Shown in pieces: positions 34,137 through 43,581 of a DNA stretch of 64,000 bases. How positions within the stretch are numbered: position 1 is the first letter of the stretch; each line of letters opens with the position of its first letter. A model generated the notes under the pieces. That model did not search any database. It saw nothing but the letters and a program-made list of their open reading frames with translations, and was not told the origin of the DNA. The DNA is from Streptomyces fulvorobeus. Lineage in GTDB: Bacteria > Actinomycetota > Actinomycetes > Streptomycetales > Streptomycetaceae. Made by a program: the position numbers and the translations under genes. The DNA lies in assembly GCF_013167895.1 (NCBI RefSeq), contig NZ_BLWC01000001.1, positions 992,001-1,056,000 of the forward strand, given 5' to 3'.

Positions 34137-34403
34137 TTACGGGGCGGTGTGGAGGCGCAGCGTCCGCACGCCTCCACCGGTGAGGAGTTCGATGACGCGC
34201 TCCCCCGCGGGCTTGCGGACGGCGGCGCCGCAGGCGGGGCAGGTGAAGGTGTAGAACGTGGTGCGGCTGCCGGCGCCGATGACGAGACGCAGGGCGCCCG
34301 CAGCGAGCTCGAAGCGCTCACGGCAGGCGGGGCAGGCGGCCCTGAAGCGGACGGCGGCGGGCAACGGCACGGGCGTGACACCGGTCGTCACGGACATCCG
34401 CAT
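34137..34403 (-). CDS. Small zinc-ribbon protein (FmdB-like)
   Basis: About 88 residues with two CxxC knuckles (RAACPACRERFELAAGAL and YTFTCPACGAAVRKPAG), predicted to bind one zinc. Function is unknown. ATG 34403 is preceded by GGGAGG with 8 nt spacing; an upstream GTG at 34412 is an alternative. It lies between pafC and the small membrane protein in the same operon. Confidence 0.75.
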   Translation of the reverse strand: MRMSVTTGVTPVPLPAAVRFRAACPACRERFELAAGALRLVIGAGSRTTFYTFTCPACGAAVRKPAGERVIELLTGGGVRTLRLHTAP

Positions 34404-34428
34404 CTGCTCCACCTCCCCTCCGCGCCGC

Positions 34429-35385
34429 TCAGATCACGTCGTCGTACGCGGCGAGCGCGACCCTGGCCGCCTCGCGCGCACTGCGCGCGAGCTCGGGCGG
34501 CGAGACGATCCGCCCTTCCCCGCCGAGCCGCAGGGCGAGCCTGCGCAGCGAGGCCGGGTCGGGGGTGCGCAGGGTGATCCGCAGACCACCGTCGGGGAGC
34601 TCGTCCGCGCTGTCGTGCGGGTAGTACTCGGCGACCCAGCGGCCACCGGGCCCCACCTCGATCACGACCTCCGGGTCCTCGGCCGCCGGCTGCACGAGCC
34701 CTTCGGAGAGGTCCCGCAGCTCCAGCTCCGGCGGGGCGGAGGGGGCGTCCAGGAGCCGGATCTCGGCGACCCGGTCGAGCCGGAACGTGCGCCGGGCCTC
34801 GGAGAGCCTGCACCACGCCTCCATGTAGGTGTGGCCGACGGCGAACAGCCTGATCGGGTCCACCTCGCGCTCGGTGAGCTCGTCGCGCGCCGGGGAGTAG
34901 TAGCGCAGCCAGAGCCGGCGCCGCTCGGAGATCGCCCGGTCCACATCGGCGAAGACCCCGCCCTCGGCCTCGAAGGTGACCGAGAGCCGGGAACTGGCTG
35001 CGCCCACCTCACCGGCGGCGGTCTCCAGCTTGGCCGTCGCGCGGACCAGCGCGAGCCGGTCGCTCTCGCGGAGCCCGGGCAGGGTCGCCACGGCGCGGGC
35101 GGCGACGAGCAGGGCGGTGGCCTCGTCCGATGCCAGGCGCAGGGGCTCGGCGACGTCGTCCGGGTTGTGCCACCAGATCCGGTCGCCGTCGGTGTCGATG
35201 TCCAGGAGGTCCCCGCCCCGGAAGCTCGTCCCGCACATGGGCAGCACGTCCAGGTCGGAGATCAGCTCGTCCTCGGTGATCCCGAAGGCCCTGGCGACGT
35301 CCTGGACGTGGGCGCCGGGGCGCTCACGCAGATAGGTCACCAGGGACAGCATCCGGCGGGTCTGGTCGATCGCGTTCGCGGCCAT
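34429..35385 (-). CDS. pafC: WYL-domain transcriptional regulator PafC
   Basis: 318 residues. The N-terminal winged helix (IDQTRRMLSLVTYLRERPGA, HVQDVARAFGITEDELI) and middle WYL domain (RRLWLRYYSPARDELTEREVDP, FAVGHTYMEAWCRLSEARRTF) are followed by the WCX extension. PafB and PafC form the activator of the LexA-independent DNA-damage response in mycobacteria, named for their position beside pafA. It starts 16 bp after pafB. I expect a heterodimer with PafB that senses single-stranded DNA, by family knowledge. Confidence 0.93.
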   Translation of the reverse strand: MAANAIDQTRRMLSLVTYLRERPGAHVQDVARAFGITEDELISDLDVLPMCGTSFRGGDLLDIDTDGDRIWWHNPDDVAEPLRLASDEATALLVAARAVATLPGLRESDRLALVRATAKLETAAGEVGAASSRLSVTFEAEGGVFADVDRAISERRRLWLRYYSPARDELTEREVDPIRLFAVGHTYMEAWCRLSEARRTFRLDRVAEIRLLDAPSAPPELELRDLSEGLVQPAAEDPEVVIEVGPGGRWVAEYYPHDSADELPDGGLRITLRTPDPASLRRLALRLGGEGRIVSPPELARSAREAARVALAAYDDVI

Positions 35386-35400
35386 GAGCTACGGGTCCCC

Positions 35401-36348
35401 TCAGTCCTTGGCCACGGCGCGCAGCCGGTCCACTACATCGGCCCGCAGATCGGCGGGTTCCCTCACGACGACGTCCGGACCGAACTCGACGAGCCAGGCA
35501 TCCAGTCCGTGTCCGTACGGGATCTCCAACTCGTCCCAGCCGTCGCCGAGTTCCCGCACCGATATCGCCCGGGAGCGCAGCGGGTAACCGGAACCGGAGC
35601 GGAGTCTGATCCACGCGGTCCTGGTGGCGGTCTCACCGGCCCAGCTCTCCACGGTCTCGCGCACGGTCACCACGTCCGGTACGGGGGCGGTGAACGCCCC
35701 GGCGCGTGAGCGGACCCGGCCGGTGATCCGGGAGAGCCGGAAGACCCGCTCGGCGCCGCGGTCGCGGTCCCAGCCGGCCAGGTACCAGTGGCCCCGCCAG
35801 CACTCCAGGGTCCAGGGCTCCACCTGGCGCTGCTCGTGGTGGGCGGCGTTGCCCCTGCGGTAGTCGAAGGTGACCGGGCGGCGGTCGCGGCAGGCGAGCA
35901 TCAGCGGTTCGAAGGCGGCCTCGTGCACGGGGATACGGGGTTCGAGGGCGCTGTGCACCTCGTAGGCGTCCTCCGGCATGCCCGCAGCCCGCAGCTTCTG
36001 CAGGGCTCCGCTGGCGGCACCGGCGAGGCGGGCCTGCTGCCACACCTTGGCGGCCAGCCCGAGCGCGGCGGCCTCCTCAACGTCCAGGGTGATGGGGGGC
36101 AGCCGGTTGCTGTCGCGGCGGGCGAGGTAGCCGGTCTCGGCGTCCAGGTTCTCCACGGTCTCGATGACCAGGCCGAGTTCGCGCAGATCGTCCTTGTCGC
36201 GCTCGAACATCCGGTTGAAGGAGTCGTCGGTACCCGCTTCCAGGTACGCCTCGATGGACTCGCGCAGCTCACGCTTGCTGAGCGGGCGCCGGGTACCCAG
36301 CAGGCACAGCGCCAGGTTCATCAACCGTTCGGCCTTGGCAATCGCCAT
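35401..36348 (-). CDS. pafB: WYL-domain transcriptional regulator PafB
   Basis: 315 residues with winged helix (AERLMNLALCLLGTRRPLSK, RELRESIEAYLEAGTDDSF, FERDKDDLRELG), WYL domain (RRPVTFDYRRGNAAHHEQRQ, RGHWYLAGWDRDRGAERVFR) and C-terminal WCX. Partner of PafC. It is the first gene of the minus-strand block running to helY; a strong terminator (36409-36448) on its 5' side separates it from the FKBP gene, so the block has its own promoter in 36349-36408. Confidence 0.93.
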   Translation of the reverse strand: MAIAKAERLMNLALCLLGTRRPLSKRELRESIEAYLEAGTDDSFNRMFERDKDDLRELGLVIETVENLDAETGYLARRDSNRLPPITLDVEEAAALGLAAKVWQQARLAGAASGALQKLRAAGMPEDAYEVHSALEPRIPVHEAAFEPLMLACRDRRPVTFDYRRGNAAHHEQRQVEPWTLECWRGHWYLAGWDRDRGAERVFRLSRITGRVRSRAGAFTAPVPDVVTVRETVESWAGETATRTAWIRLRSGSGYPLRSRAISVRELGDGWDELEIPYGHGLDAWLVEFGPDVVVREPADLRADVVDRLRAVAKD

Positions 36349-36408
36349 CGGCGCCCTTTCTCTCCGTGCTCTCCGACCCTCGACCGTACCGCCCCGGGGT
36401 GTCCGGAC

Positions 36409-36448
36409 AAAAAGCGAGGGCCCGTGCCTGCCGGCACGGGCCCTCGCT
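36409..36448 (-). terminator. Intrinsic terminator after the FKBP gene
   Basis: Perfect 16-bp stem AGCGAGGGCCCGTGCC and its complement with a 4-nt loop; on the minus strand it is followed by TTTTTG, a rare classical U-run for Streptomyces. Confidence 0.9.
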
Positions 36449-36464
36449 CACGTACGACCGTGGC

Positions 36465-36839
36465 TCAGACGCCCATCAGGTCGCAGACGAAGATCAGCGT
36501 CTCGCCGGGAGCGATGGCGCCCGCGCCGGCTCCGCGGTCACCGTACGCGAGGTGCGCGGGGATGATCAGCTGGCGGCGGCCGCCGACCTTCATGCCCTGC
36601 ACGCCCTGGTCCCAGCCCTTGATGACCTGACCGGCACCGAGCTGGAACTTGAGCGGAGCGCCGCGGTTCCACGAAGCGTCGAACTCCTCGCCGGTGGAGT
36701 AGGCCACGCCCACGTAGTGGACGGAGACGGTCTGGCCGGCCGTGGCGACCTCGCCCTCGCCCTCCCAGATGTCCTTGATCTCCAGGTCGACCGGCGGCTC
36801 GCCACCCGGGAAGTCGATCTCGGGCTTCTCGATGCTCAC
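36465..36839 (-). CDS. FKBP-type peptidyl-prolyl isomerase, cytoplasmic
   Basis: 124 residues, a single FKBP domain with the catalytic/FK506-binding pattern VSVHYVGVAYSTGEEFDASW, FQLGAGQVIKGWDQGVQGMK and GGRRQLIIPAHLAYGDRGAG. It catalyses cis-trans isomerisation of prolyl bonds in folding. GTG 36839 (VSIEKPEIDFPGG) has AGAGGAG upstream. It follows the FKBP lipoprotein gene by 43 bp, probably cotranscribed. Confidence 0.95.
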   Translation of the reverse strand: MSIEKPEIDFPGGEPPVDLEIKDIWEGEGEVATAGQTVSVHYVGVAYSTGEEFDASWNRGAPLKFQLGAGQVIKGWDQGVQGMKVGGRRQLIIPAHLAYGDRGAGAGAIAPGETLIFVCDLMGV

Positions 36840-36882
36840 TGAAGTGCTCCTCTGGATGATGAACTGGGCGACCGGGACAGTC

Positions 36883-37817
36883 TTACATCTTCGCCAGGAC
36901 GTCGACCGCGAAGACCAGCGTCGACTTGGCGGGGATGCTCTGCTGCGCCTTGTCACCGAACGCCTGGTCCGGCGGGATGACGAGCAGGACGCGGCTGCCG
37001 ACCTTCTTGTCGACCAGACCGTCCTTCAGCCCCTTCAGGGTGACCTGGGCCAGCGGGAACGTCTGGGTCTTGCCCTGGTCGTAGGTGCTGTCGAACTTCT
37101 TGCCGCCCTTCCACAGCAGAGCCACGTAGTTCACCACGACGCTGTCGCTCGCCTTGATGACCGCGCCGTCGGACTCCAGGATGTAGCTGGAGACCAGCTT
37201 GGCGGGCGGGTCGCTCTTGGGGACCGTGACGGTGGGAGCCTTGCCGTCGGTCTTGGTGCCCACCTTCGGCAGGTCGATGTCGTCCTGGGCGACTTCGGAG
37301 CCCTTGGCCGAGGCCGGGATCTGCGTCGCCTTCACGATGTCGATGACGAAGACGAGTGTGGCGTTGGGCTTGATGTCGCCCTGGCCCTGCGCTCCGTAGC
37401 CGAGCTCGGGCGGGATCACGAGCTCGACGCGGCTGCCGACCTTCTGACCGGCCAGCCCCTTGTCCCATCCCTGGATGACCATGCCCGCACCGAGCGTCAG
37501 GTCGAACGGCTGCTTGCGGTCGAAGCTGTTGTCGAACGGCTTCGTGGAGTCCCACGACTGCCCGAGGTAGTTGACCTGGATCGCGTCGCCGTTCTTCAGC
37601 TTCGCGCCGTCACCCTCACTGACGACCTCGGTCTGCAGCTCCTTGGGCGGGTCGCCCTCGCCCTTCGCGAGGGTGGGCTTCTCGCCGAACTTCGTGCCCG
37701 CGGTGATGGCGGGCATTCCGTTCTTTGACGAGGCGGTGTCGGAGCCCTTGTCGTCGCCACAGGCCACTGCCGACAGCAGCAGGAGGGGGCGACGAGAAGG
37801 CCGGCGAGTCGGCGCAC
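36883..37817 (-). CDS. Tandem-FKBP lipoprotein, frame broken by an apparent 1-base loss in the signal peptide
   Basis: Two FKBP domains (about 75-170 with NYLGQSWDSTKPFDNSF and GWDKGLAGQKVGSRVELVIP; about 210-310 with NYVALLWKGGKKFDSTY and KKVGSRVLLVIP), presumably on the outer face of the membrane. The open frame begins only at ACGDDKGSD. The signal peptide VRRLAGLLVAP lies in another frame, and one more base in the five-G run 37785-37789 would give APLLLLSAVACGDDKG with a lipobox SAVAC. Corrected length is 311 residues from GTG 37817 (GAGGAA upstream). Probably a folding factor for exported proteins. Confidence 0.88.
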
Positions 37818-37875
37818 TGGTTCCTCAGATCTCAGACGGCACGTTGGTTGGGTCCCCGACACTCTAGGGCGTACC

Positions 37876-37907
37876 CAGGGCCCCGTACGAGGAACGTACG
37901 GGCCCTG
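37876..37907 (-). terminator. Hairpin terminator downstream of pafA
   Basis: CAGGGCC-CGTACG pairs with CGTACGGGCCCTG (13 bp, one bulged C, 5-nt loop), between pafA and the FKBP lipoprotein gene. Confidence 0.65.
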
Positions 37908-37942
37908 TCGTGACCTTGCGTGCCTGGGCGCCGTGCGCCCGG

Positions 37943-39304
37943 TCACATTCCCGCGATCAGTTTCTCCACCCGCTCGTCCACGGACCGGAAGGGGTCCTTG
38001 CACAACACCGTGCGCTGCGCCTGGTCGTTGAGCTTGAGATGGACCCAGTCGACGGTGAAGTCCCGCCGCTGCTCCTGGGCCCTGCGGATGAAGTCCCCGC
38101 GCAGCCGTGCCCTGGTGGTCTGCGGGGGCACGGTCTTGCCCTCGAAGATCTTCAGGTCGTTGCAGATGCGGGCGACCTGCCCCTTGCGCTCCAGCAGGTA
38201 GTAGAGCCCTCGGCGGCGGTGGATGTCGTGGTAGGCGAGGTCTATCTGAGCGATCCTCGGATTCGACATGGTCATGTTGTGCTTGGCGCGGTACCGCTCG
38301 ATGAGCTTGTACTTCATGACCCAGTCGATCTCGGTACCGATCCGGTCGAGGTCCTCCGCCTCGATCGCGTCGAGCGTGCGGCCCCACAGTTCGAGCACCT
38401 GGTCGACGGTGCCGGTGCGGATGCCCCGGCGCTCCACGAAGTCGACGGCCTTCTCGTAGTACTCGCGCTGCACCTCGATGGCCGATGCCTCACGGCCGTT
38501 GGCCAGGCGCACCTTGCGCTGCCCGGTGATGTCGTGGCTGACCTCGCGGATGGCCCGGATCGGGTTCTCCAGGGTCAGGTCGCGCATCACGGTGCCCGCC
38601 TCGATCATGCGGAGCACCAGGTCGGTCGCGCCGACCTTGAGCAGCATGGTCGTCTCGGACATGTTGGAGTCGCCGACGATGACGTGGAGGCGGCGGTACC
38701 GCTCGGCGTCGGCGTGCGGTTCGTCCCTGGTATTGATGATCGGCCGGGAGCGGGTCGTCGCGGAGCTGACGCCCTCCCAGATGTGCTCGGCACGCTGGCT
38801 GACGCAGTAGACCGCCCCGCGCGGAGTCTGCAGCACCTTGCCGGCACCGCAGATCAGCTGCCTGGTGACGAGGAACGGAATGAGGATGTCCGCGAGCCGG
38901 GAGAATTCTCCGTGCCGGGCCACGAGGTAGTTCTCGTGGCACCCGTAGGAGTTTCCCGCCGAGTCGGTGTTGTTCTTGAAGAGATAGACGTCGCCCGCGA
39001 TTCCCTCCTCGTGCAGGCGGCGTTCGGCGTCGACGAGCAGTCCTTCGAGAATGCGCTCGCCGGCCTTGTCGTGCGTGACCAGCTCGGTCACGTTGTCGCA
39101 TTCGGGGGTTGCATATTCCGGATGCGATCCCACGTCGAGGTAGAGGCGGGCGCCGTTCCGCAGGAAGACATTGCTGCTGCGGCCCCATGACACAACACGG
39201 CGGAAGAGGTAGCGCGCCACTTCGTCAGGTGACAGTCGGCGCTGTCCCCTGAACGTGCACGTGACGCCGTACTCGTTCTCCAGCCCGAAAATGCGGCGGT
39301 CCAT
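37943..39304 (-). CDS. pafA: Pup-protein ligase PafA
   Basis: 453 residues, a glutamine synthetase-like ligase that joins the C-terminal Glu of Pup to lysines of target proteins using ATP. It starts [18 protein letters not shown], with the catalytic metal-binding Glu in [26 protein letters not shown] and [21 protein letters not shown] form the active-site cradle, and the C-terminal domain ends [20 protein letters not shown]. Full length. It is separated from prcA by an MFS/LacI pair, as I recall for other Streptomyces. Confidence 0.97.
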   Translation of the reverse strand: MDRRIFGLENEYGVTCTFRGQRRLSPDEVARYLFRRVVSWGRSSNVFLRNGARLYLDVGSHPEYATPECDNVTELVTHDKAGERILEGLLVDAERRLHEEGIAGDVYLFKNNTDSAGNSYGCHENYLVARHGEFSRLADILIPFLVTRQLICGAGKVLQTPRGAVYCVSQRAEHIWEGVSSATTRSRPIINTRDEPHADAERYRRLHVIVGDSNMSETTMLLKVGATDLVLRMIEAGTVMRDLTLENPIRAIREVSHDITGQRKVRLANGREASAIEVQREYYEKAVDFVERRGIRTGTVDQVLELWGRTLDAIEAEDLDRIGTEIDWVMKYKLIERYRAKHNMTMSNPRIAQIDLAYHDIHRRRGLYYLLERKGQVARICNDLKIFEGKTVPPQTTRARLRGDFIRRAQEQRRDFTVDWVHLKLNDQAQRTVLCKDPFRSVDERVEKLIAGM

Positions 39305-39313
39305 GACTGAACA

Positions 39314-40573
39314 TTACGCCTTATGGCCTGAGCTGAAACCGGGTTCGACAGCACCGTTTCGATCATTTTCCGAACCCGTCACGAAAGTGGGCGTACGGAC
39401 GGGAACTGCGAGGACCCTTCCGGTGGCCAGCAGGACCGCAAGCGCGGCCACTCCGCCCGCTCCCGCGACGGCGAAACTCCACGCCGTTCCGCCGAGCTCG
39501 ACGGCCGGGCCCGCCAGGGCCGTTCCGGCCGCCGCGCCTACGCCGAACGTGGTGACGAGCCAGGAGAACGCCTCCGTGACCGTGCCGCGCGGCGCGTGCC
39601 GGTCGACGACGATGAACGAGCAGGCGATCGCGGGGGCGAGGAAGACGCCCGCGAGTGCCGCGAGGCCGGTCATGGCGGCCACGCCGGGGGTGAGCATCAA
39701 CGGCAGGTAACCCAGCGCCAGCAGGGCGACGATGCCGCGCAGCCGCCGTTCGGGCGCACCGGCCCACTGCCGCGCACCGTAGGCCACTCCCCCGATCAGG
39801 GCGCCGAGGCCGAGTGCCGCCATGAGCCAGCCGTAGACGGAGGCGTCGCCGTGGTCGTCGGCGTAGGCGACGCCCGCGACCGTGATCGAGCCGAGGGCCA
39901 GCCCGACGAAGAAGAAGGAACCGAGCAGGGCGAGCAGTCCGGGCGAGCGCAGTGCGCCGAGCCAGTGCGCCTCACGGGGTGCGGAGCGCCAGGTGCGGGA
40001 GGGTTCGGAGAGGACGACGGACAGGGCTCCCGCGACCCCTATGGCGTTGATGACCAGCAGGGCCACGGCCGGCGACCAGACGGCGACGAGCACCGTCACG
40101 AGCAGCGGGCCCACGGTGAACATGATCTCCTGGGCCACGGCGTCCATGGCGTACGCCCGGTGCACCCGGTCCTCACGTCCGAGCACGGTCGGCCACAGGG
40201 CGCGCAGGCCGCCTTCCAGCGGGGGCGTGCAGACTCCCGCGATGACGACCGCCAGACAGGCCAGGGGCAGCGGGTCGAGTCCCACGAGGGCGAACAGGGC
40301 CATGCCGAGCGCGGAGAGGATCGCGGCGGGGAGCTGGACGCGCGGCTGGCCGTGGAGGTCCACCGCACGGCCGAGCAGGGGCTGTCCGACAGCCGTGGCG
40401 AGCCCGTAGGCGGCGGCGAGCGCGCCGGCCAGGGTGTAGCTGCCGCCCTCGGCCCGGGTGAACAGCACGATCGCGATGTGCGCGGTGCCGCTGGGCAGCC
40501 GTCCCACGAGGGTCCCGGCCAGCAGCCGCGTAGCGTGCCGCGCCCGGAGGACGTCCAAGTATCCCGCGGCCAT
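39314..40573 (-). CDS. Major facilitator superfamily transporter
   Basis: 419 residues with about 12 hydrophobic helices in two halves joined near residue 200 (SEPSRTWRSAPREAHWLG). GRAVDLHGQPRV between helices 2 and 3 is the degenerate MFS loop (G-x-x-x-D-R-x-x-x-x). The substrate is unknown. It lies divergent from a LacI-family regulator with a 144-bp spacer containing a 7-bp inverted repeat, so it is likely the regulator's target. It ends 9 bp before pafA, so readthrough into pafA is possible. Confidence 0.88.
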   Translation of the reverse strand: MAAGYLDVLRARHATRLLAGTLVGRLPSGTAHIAIVLFTRAEGGSYTLAGALAAAYGLATAVGQPLLGRAVDLHGQPRVQLPAAILSALGMALFALVGLDPLPLACLAVVIAGVCTPPLEGGLRALWPTVLGREDRVHRAYAMDAVAQEIMFTVGPLLVTVLVAVWSPAVALLVINAIGVAGALSVVLSEPSRTWRSAPREAHWLGALRSPGLLALLGSFFFVGLALGSITVAGVAYADDHGDASVYGWLMAALGLGALIGGVAYGARQWAGAPERRLRGIVALLALGYLPLMLTPGVAAMTGLAALAGVFLAPAIACSFIVVDRHAPRGTVTEAFSWLVTTFGVGAAAGTALAGPAVELGGTAWSFAVAGAGGVAALAVLLATGRVLAVPVRTPTFVTGSENDRNGAVEPGFSSGHKA

Positions 40574-40619
40574 TCCTGCCCCTCTCCCTCGGACGGGCTT
40601 GCGACCCGGGCCGAGGTTT

Positions 40620-40646
40620 TACGTATAACGCCGTGGTCCATACGTA
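40620..40646. promoter_or_regulatory. Operator candidate for the divergent MFS/LacI pair
   Basis: Perfect inverted repeat TACGTAT-N13-ATACGTA in the spacer between the two starts. Its length and symmetry fit a LacI-family dimer site or a pair of half-sites. Confidence 0.5.
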
Positions 40647-40717
40647 CCATGTGCGCAGTCCCGGGTCCACCTCGCGGTGTCCGGGCATCACGGCACCACC
40701 GAGCACGGAGGCCCGAA

Positions 40718-41746
40718 GTGACCAGCGCGCAGCAGCCCGCCCCGGCACGGCCCACCAGCCGGGACGTGGCGCGGGCGGCGGGTGTCTCCCAGGCCACCGT
40801 CTCCCTCGTGCTCGGCGACAAGTGGCGGGGCCGGGTGTCGCAGGCCACAGCCGGACGCGTCCGGGAGAGCGCGGCGGAGCTCGGATACCGGCCGAATCTC
40901 GCCGCCCGCAGTCTCCGCCTCGGCAGCACCCGGACCGCGCTCCTCGTGGTCCCCGCGCTCACCAACGAGTTCTTCGCCCGGGTCTACACGGGGGCGGCCG
41001 GTGTCGCCGCCGCGCACGACTTCGGCGTCGTGCTCTATCCGTCACCGGACGGCACCGGGCCCGCCAGGGACCCCTTCGCCTCGGCCCGTGCCTCGCTCGA
41101 CGGTGTGATCGCCTCGTCCATGGCCGCGGGCGCCCTGGGCGCGCTGCGCGACGCCGGGCTGCCGCTGGTGATGCTGGACAGCGACCCGGCCGATCCGGGG
41201 GCGGCGGCGCACGTGAACCTCGATGTCGCGGACGGCATGCGCCAGGTGGCGGAGCATCTGCTGGGCCTGGGTCACCGCCGGTTCGTCCACCTCGCGTCGG
41301 CCGTGGACTCCTGGACCTTCGCGGTCCGGGCGCGGGCGCTGCACGACACCCTTCGCGCGGTGTCCGGCGCCTCCGTACGCACGGTCCCCGCCGCACTCGA
41401 CGTCACAGCCGGGCGGGAGGCCGTGGAGGAGGCCCTGACGGCTCCCGGGGCCCGGCCCACCGCCATCGTCTGCGACGACGACATCCTCGCCGCGGGGGCC
41501 TGCAAGGCCGTCCGCAGGAGCGGTCTGCGGGTGCCGGACGACATCTCGGTGACCGGCTTCGACGACCTCGCTCTGGCGACGGCGGTGGAACCGGAGCTGA
41601 CCACGGTGCGGCTGCCCGCCGAGCAGGTGGGCGAGCGCGGGATGACGGCGCTGCTGGCCGTCCTGGACGGCCGGCCCGGGGAGCCCGGCAGTCTGCCGGT
41701 ACGGCTGGTGGTGCGCGGTTCGACCGCCCCCGCGGCCCGGACATGA
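40718..41746 (+). CDS. LacI-family transcriptional regulator
   Basis: 342 residues. The N-terminal HTH (TSRDVARAAGVSQATVSLVL) and hinge helix (RPNLAARSLRLGSTRT) are followed by a periplasmic-binding-protein-like effector domain (ALLVVPALTNEFFARVYTGA ... VTGFDDLALATAVEPELTTV). GTG 40718 has GGAGG with a 6-nt spacer; the very long open frame upstream is antisense to the transporter and is not coding. It probably represses the divergent MFS gene. The effector is unknown. Confidence 0.92.
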   Translation: MTSAQQPAPARPTSRDVARAAGVSQATVSLVLGDKWRGRVSQATAGRVRESAAELGYRPNLAARSLRLGSTRTALLVVPALTNEFFARVYTGAAGVAAAHDFGVVLYPSPDGTGPARDPFASARASLDGVIASSMAAGALGALRDAGLPLVMLDSDPADPGAAAHVNLDVADGMRQVAEHLLGLGHRRFVHLASAVDSWTFAVRARALHDTLRAVSGASVRTVPAALDVTAGREAVEEALTAPGARPTAIVCDDDILAAGACKAVRRSGLRVPDDISVTGFDDLALATAVEPELTTVRLPAEQVGERGMTALLAVLDGRPGEPGSLPVRLVVRGSTAPAART

Positions 41747-41776
41747 GCGGCCGGCTCCCCGGCCCGCCCGTACGCG

Positions 41777-41818
41777 GCCGTGCCCCGCACCGCCGGACAT
41801 GGCGGTACGGGACACGGC
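41777..41818. terminator. Hairpin terminator between lacI-family gene and prcA
   Basis: 18-bp stem with two mismatches (41777-41794 with 41801-41818, 6-nt loop) between convergent genes, so it may serve both. Confidence 0.7.
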
Positions 41819-41840
41819 GACCAGGCGTCGAGCGGCCGGG

Positions 41841-42680
41841 CTAGCCCTCGGCCGGGGGCTCCGTGGTCCCGCCGGGCTTCTTGTCCTCGGCGCTTGCGGT
41901 GCTTGCCGTGCTTCCGGTCTCCGTATCGGTGGAGTCGGCGCTCTCGTCGTCGGAGGGGGCGTCCGTCGGGGTCCCGGCACCGTCCGCCTCCAGCAGGCGG
42001 GCCAGCTGCCGTCCGACGATCCGCTTGAACTTGCGCTGCTGCGGCCTGGTGCGGTCCAGCACCGCGACCTCCAGCCGGTCGGCGGGGATCTCCCGCTCAC
42101 CCCCGTTGGGCTCCCGCGAGAGCGCCTGGACGGCCAGTCTGAGCGCCTCGGCGAGCGTCATGCCGTCGCGGTGGCGCTGATCGAGGAAGGTGCTGATCTG
42201 CTCGGCGTTCCCGCCGACCGCGACCGAGCCGTGCTCGTCCACGATCGAGCCGTCGTGCGGCAGCCGGTAGATCTGATCGCCCTCGGGCAGCGCGCCGACC
42301 TCGGCCACCACCAGCTCCACCTCGTACGGCTTCTCGGCCGCGCTGGAGAAGATGGTGCCCAGAGTCTGGGCGTAGACGTTGGCCAGTCCACGAGCCGTCA
42401 CATCGTCACGGTCGTAGGTGTATCCGCGGAGATCCGCGTAGCGCACTCCGCCGATACGGAGGTTCTCGTACTCGTTGTACTTGCCGGCGGCGGCGAAACC
42501 GATCCGGTCGTAGATCTCGCTGAACTTGTGCAGCGCACGGGACGGGTTCTCGCCGACGAACACAATGCCGTCGGCGTACTGCAGCACGACCAGGCTGCGA
42601 CCACGGGCGATGCCCTTCCGGGCGTATTCCGCCCGGTCGGCCATGGCCTGCTGAGGTGAGACATAGAACGGCGTCGACAC
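41841..42680 (-). CDS. prcA: Proteasome alpha subunit
   Basis: 279 residues. An alpha-type 20S subunit with the N-terminal gating/assembly segment ([40 protein letters not shown]) and no catalytic Thr. Conserved core: [29 protein letters not shown]. The C-terminal about 45 residues are acidic and Ser/Thr-rich, as in other Streptomyces PrcA. GTG 42680. It lies 55 bp downstream of prcB and forms the outer rings that ARC docks on. Confidence 0.96.
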   Translation of the reverse strand: MSTPFYVSPQQAMADRAEYARKGIARGRSLVVLQYADGIVFVGENPSRALHKFSEIYDRIGFAAAGKYNEYENLRIGGVRYADLRGYTYDRDDVTARGLANVYAQTLGTIFSSAAEKPYEVELVVAEVGALPEGDQIYRLPHDGSIVDEHGSVAVGGNAEQISTFLDQRHRDGMTLAEALRLAVQALSREPNGGEREIPADRLEVAVLDRTRPQQRKFKRIVGRQLARLLEADGAGTPTDAPSDDESADSTDTETGSTASTASAEDKKPGGTTEPPAEG

Positions 42681-42735
42681 CGGCTATCCGTCCCTTTCTG
42701 TCAGTGACGAGTGCATCGAAGAAACGGGGAGGCCG

Positions 42736-43581
42736 TCAGAGCAGGGCGGCGCGCGGGCCGTCGGGCTCCTGCATCCGGCGCTCCAGCACGGCGCGGGCGA
42801 CCTCGGCGGACTCCACGTCGGTCAGCCTCCGGAAGCCCTCGTCCGTGATGACGGTGACGATCGGATAGATCCGGCGTGCCACGTCAGGCCCGCCGGTCGC
42901 GGAGTCGTCGTCCGCCGCGTCGTAGAGCGCCTGCACCACCAGGGTCAGCGTCTGCTGCTCCGTCAGGTCGTCGCGGTAGAGCTTCTTCATCGATCCGCGG
43001 GCGAAGATCGAACCGGAACCGGTGGCCGCGTACCCGACTTCCTCCGAGCGGCCGCCCGTGACGTCGTACGAGAAGATCCGGCCCTTCTCGCGGTCCACGT
43101 CGTACCCCGCGAAGAGCGGGACGACGGCGAGGCCCTGCATGGCCATGGCCAGATTGCTGCGGATCATGGTGGAGAGGCGGTTGGCCTTGCCCTCCAGGGA
43201 GAGCGTGGCGCCCTCGACCTTCTCGAAGTGCTCCAGCTCCAGCTGGAACAGCTTGACCATCTCCACGGCCAGGCCCGCCGTACCGGCGATGCCCACCGCC
43301 GAGTACTCGTCGGCCGGGAAGACCTTCTCGATGTCGCGCTGCGCGATCATGTTCCCCATGGTCGCCCGCCGGTCACCGGCGAGCACCACGCCACCGGGGA
43401 AGGACGCCGCGACGATGGTCGTCCCGTGCGGTGCCTCGATGGCCCCCTGAAGGGGCGGCAGGCTCCGCTTGCCGGGCAGCATGTCCGGTGAGTGGACGGA
43501 CAGGAAGTCCATGAACGAGGACGAACCCGGCGTCAGGAAGGCAGCTGGTAGACGCCCGGTGCTACGAGTGTTGGCTTCCAC
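42736..43581 (-). CDS. prcB: Proteasome beta subunit
   Basis: 281 residues, made as a precursor. A propeptide of about 53 residues ([20 protein letters not shown]) ends at EAPHG and the mature protein begins [19 protein letters not shown] with the catalytic Thr nucleophile, Asp in LAGDRRAT and Lys-equivalent region following. It forms the inner proteolytic rings with PrcA. GTG 43581 is inside the 3' end of the degenerate endonuclease gene (49-bp overlap), preserving the family propeptide start [12 protein letters not shown]. Confidence 0.96.
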   Translation of the reverse strand: MEANTRSTGRLPAAFLTPGSSSFMDFLSVHSPDMLPGKRSLPPLQGAIEAPHGTTIVAASFPGGVVLAGDRRATMGNMIAQRDIEKVFPADEYSAVGIAGTAGLAVEMVKLFQLELEHFEKVEGATLSLEGKANRLSTMIRSNLAMAMQGLAVVPLFAGYDVDREKGRIFSYDVTGGRSEEVGYAATGSGSIFARGSMKKLYRDDLTEQQTLTLVVQALYDAADDDSATGGPDVARRIYPIVTVITDEGFRRLTDVESAEVARAVLERRMQEPDGPRAALL

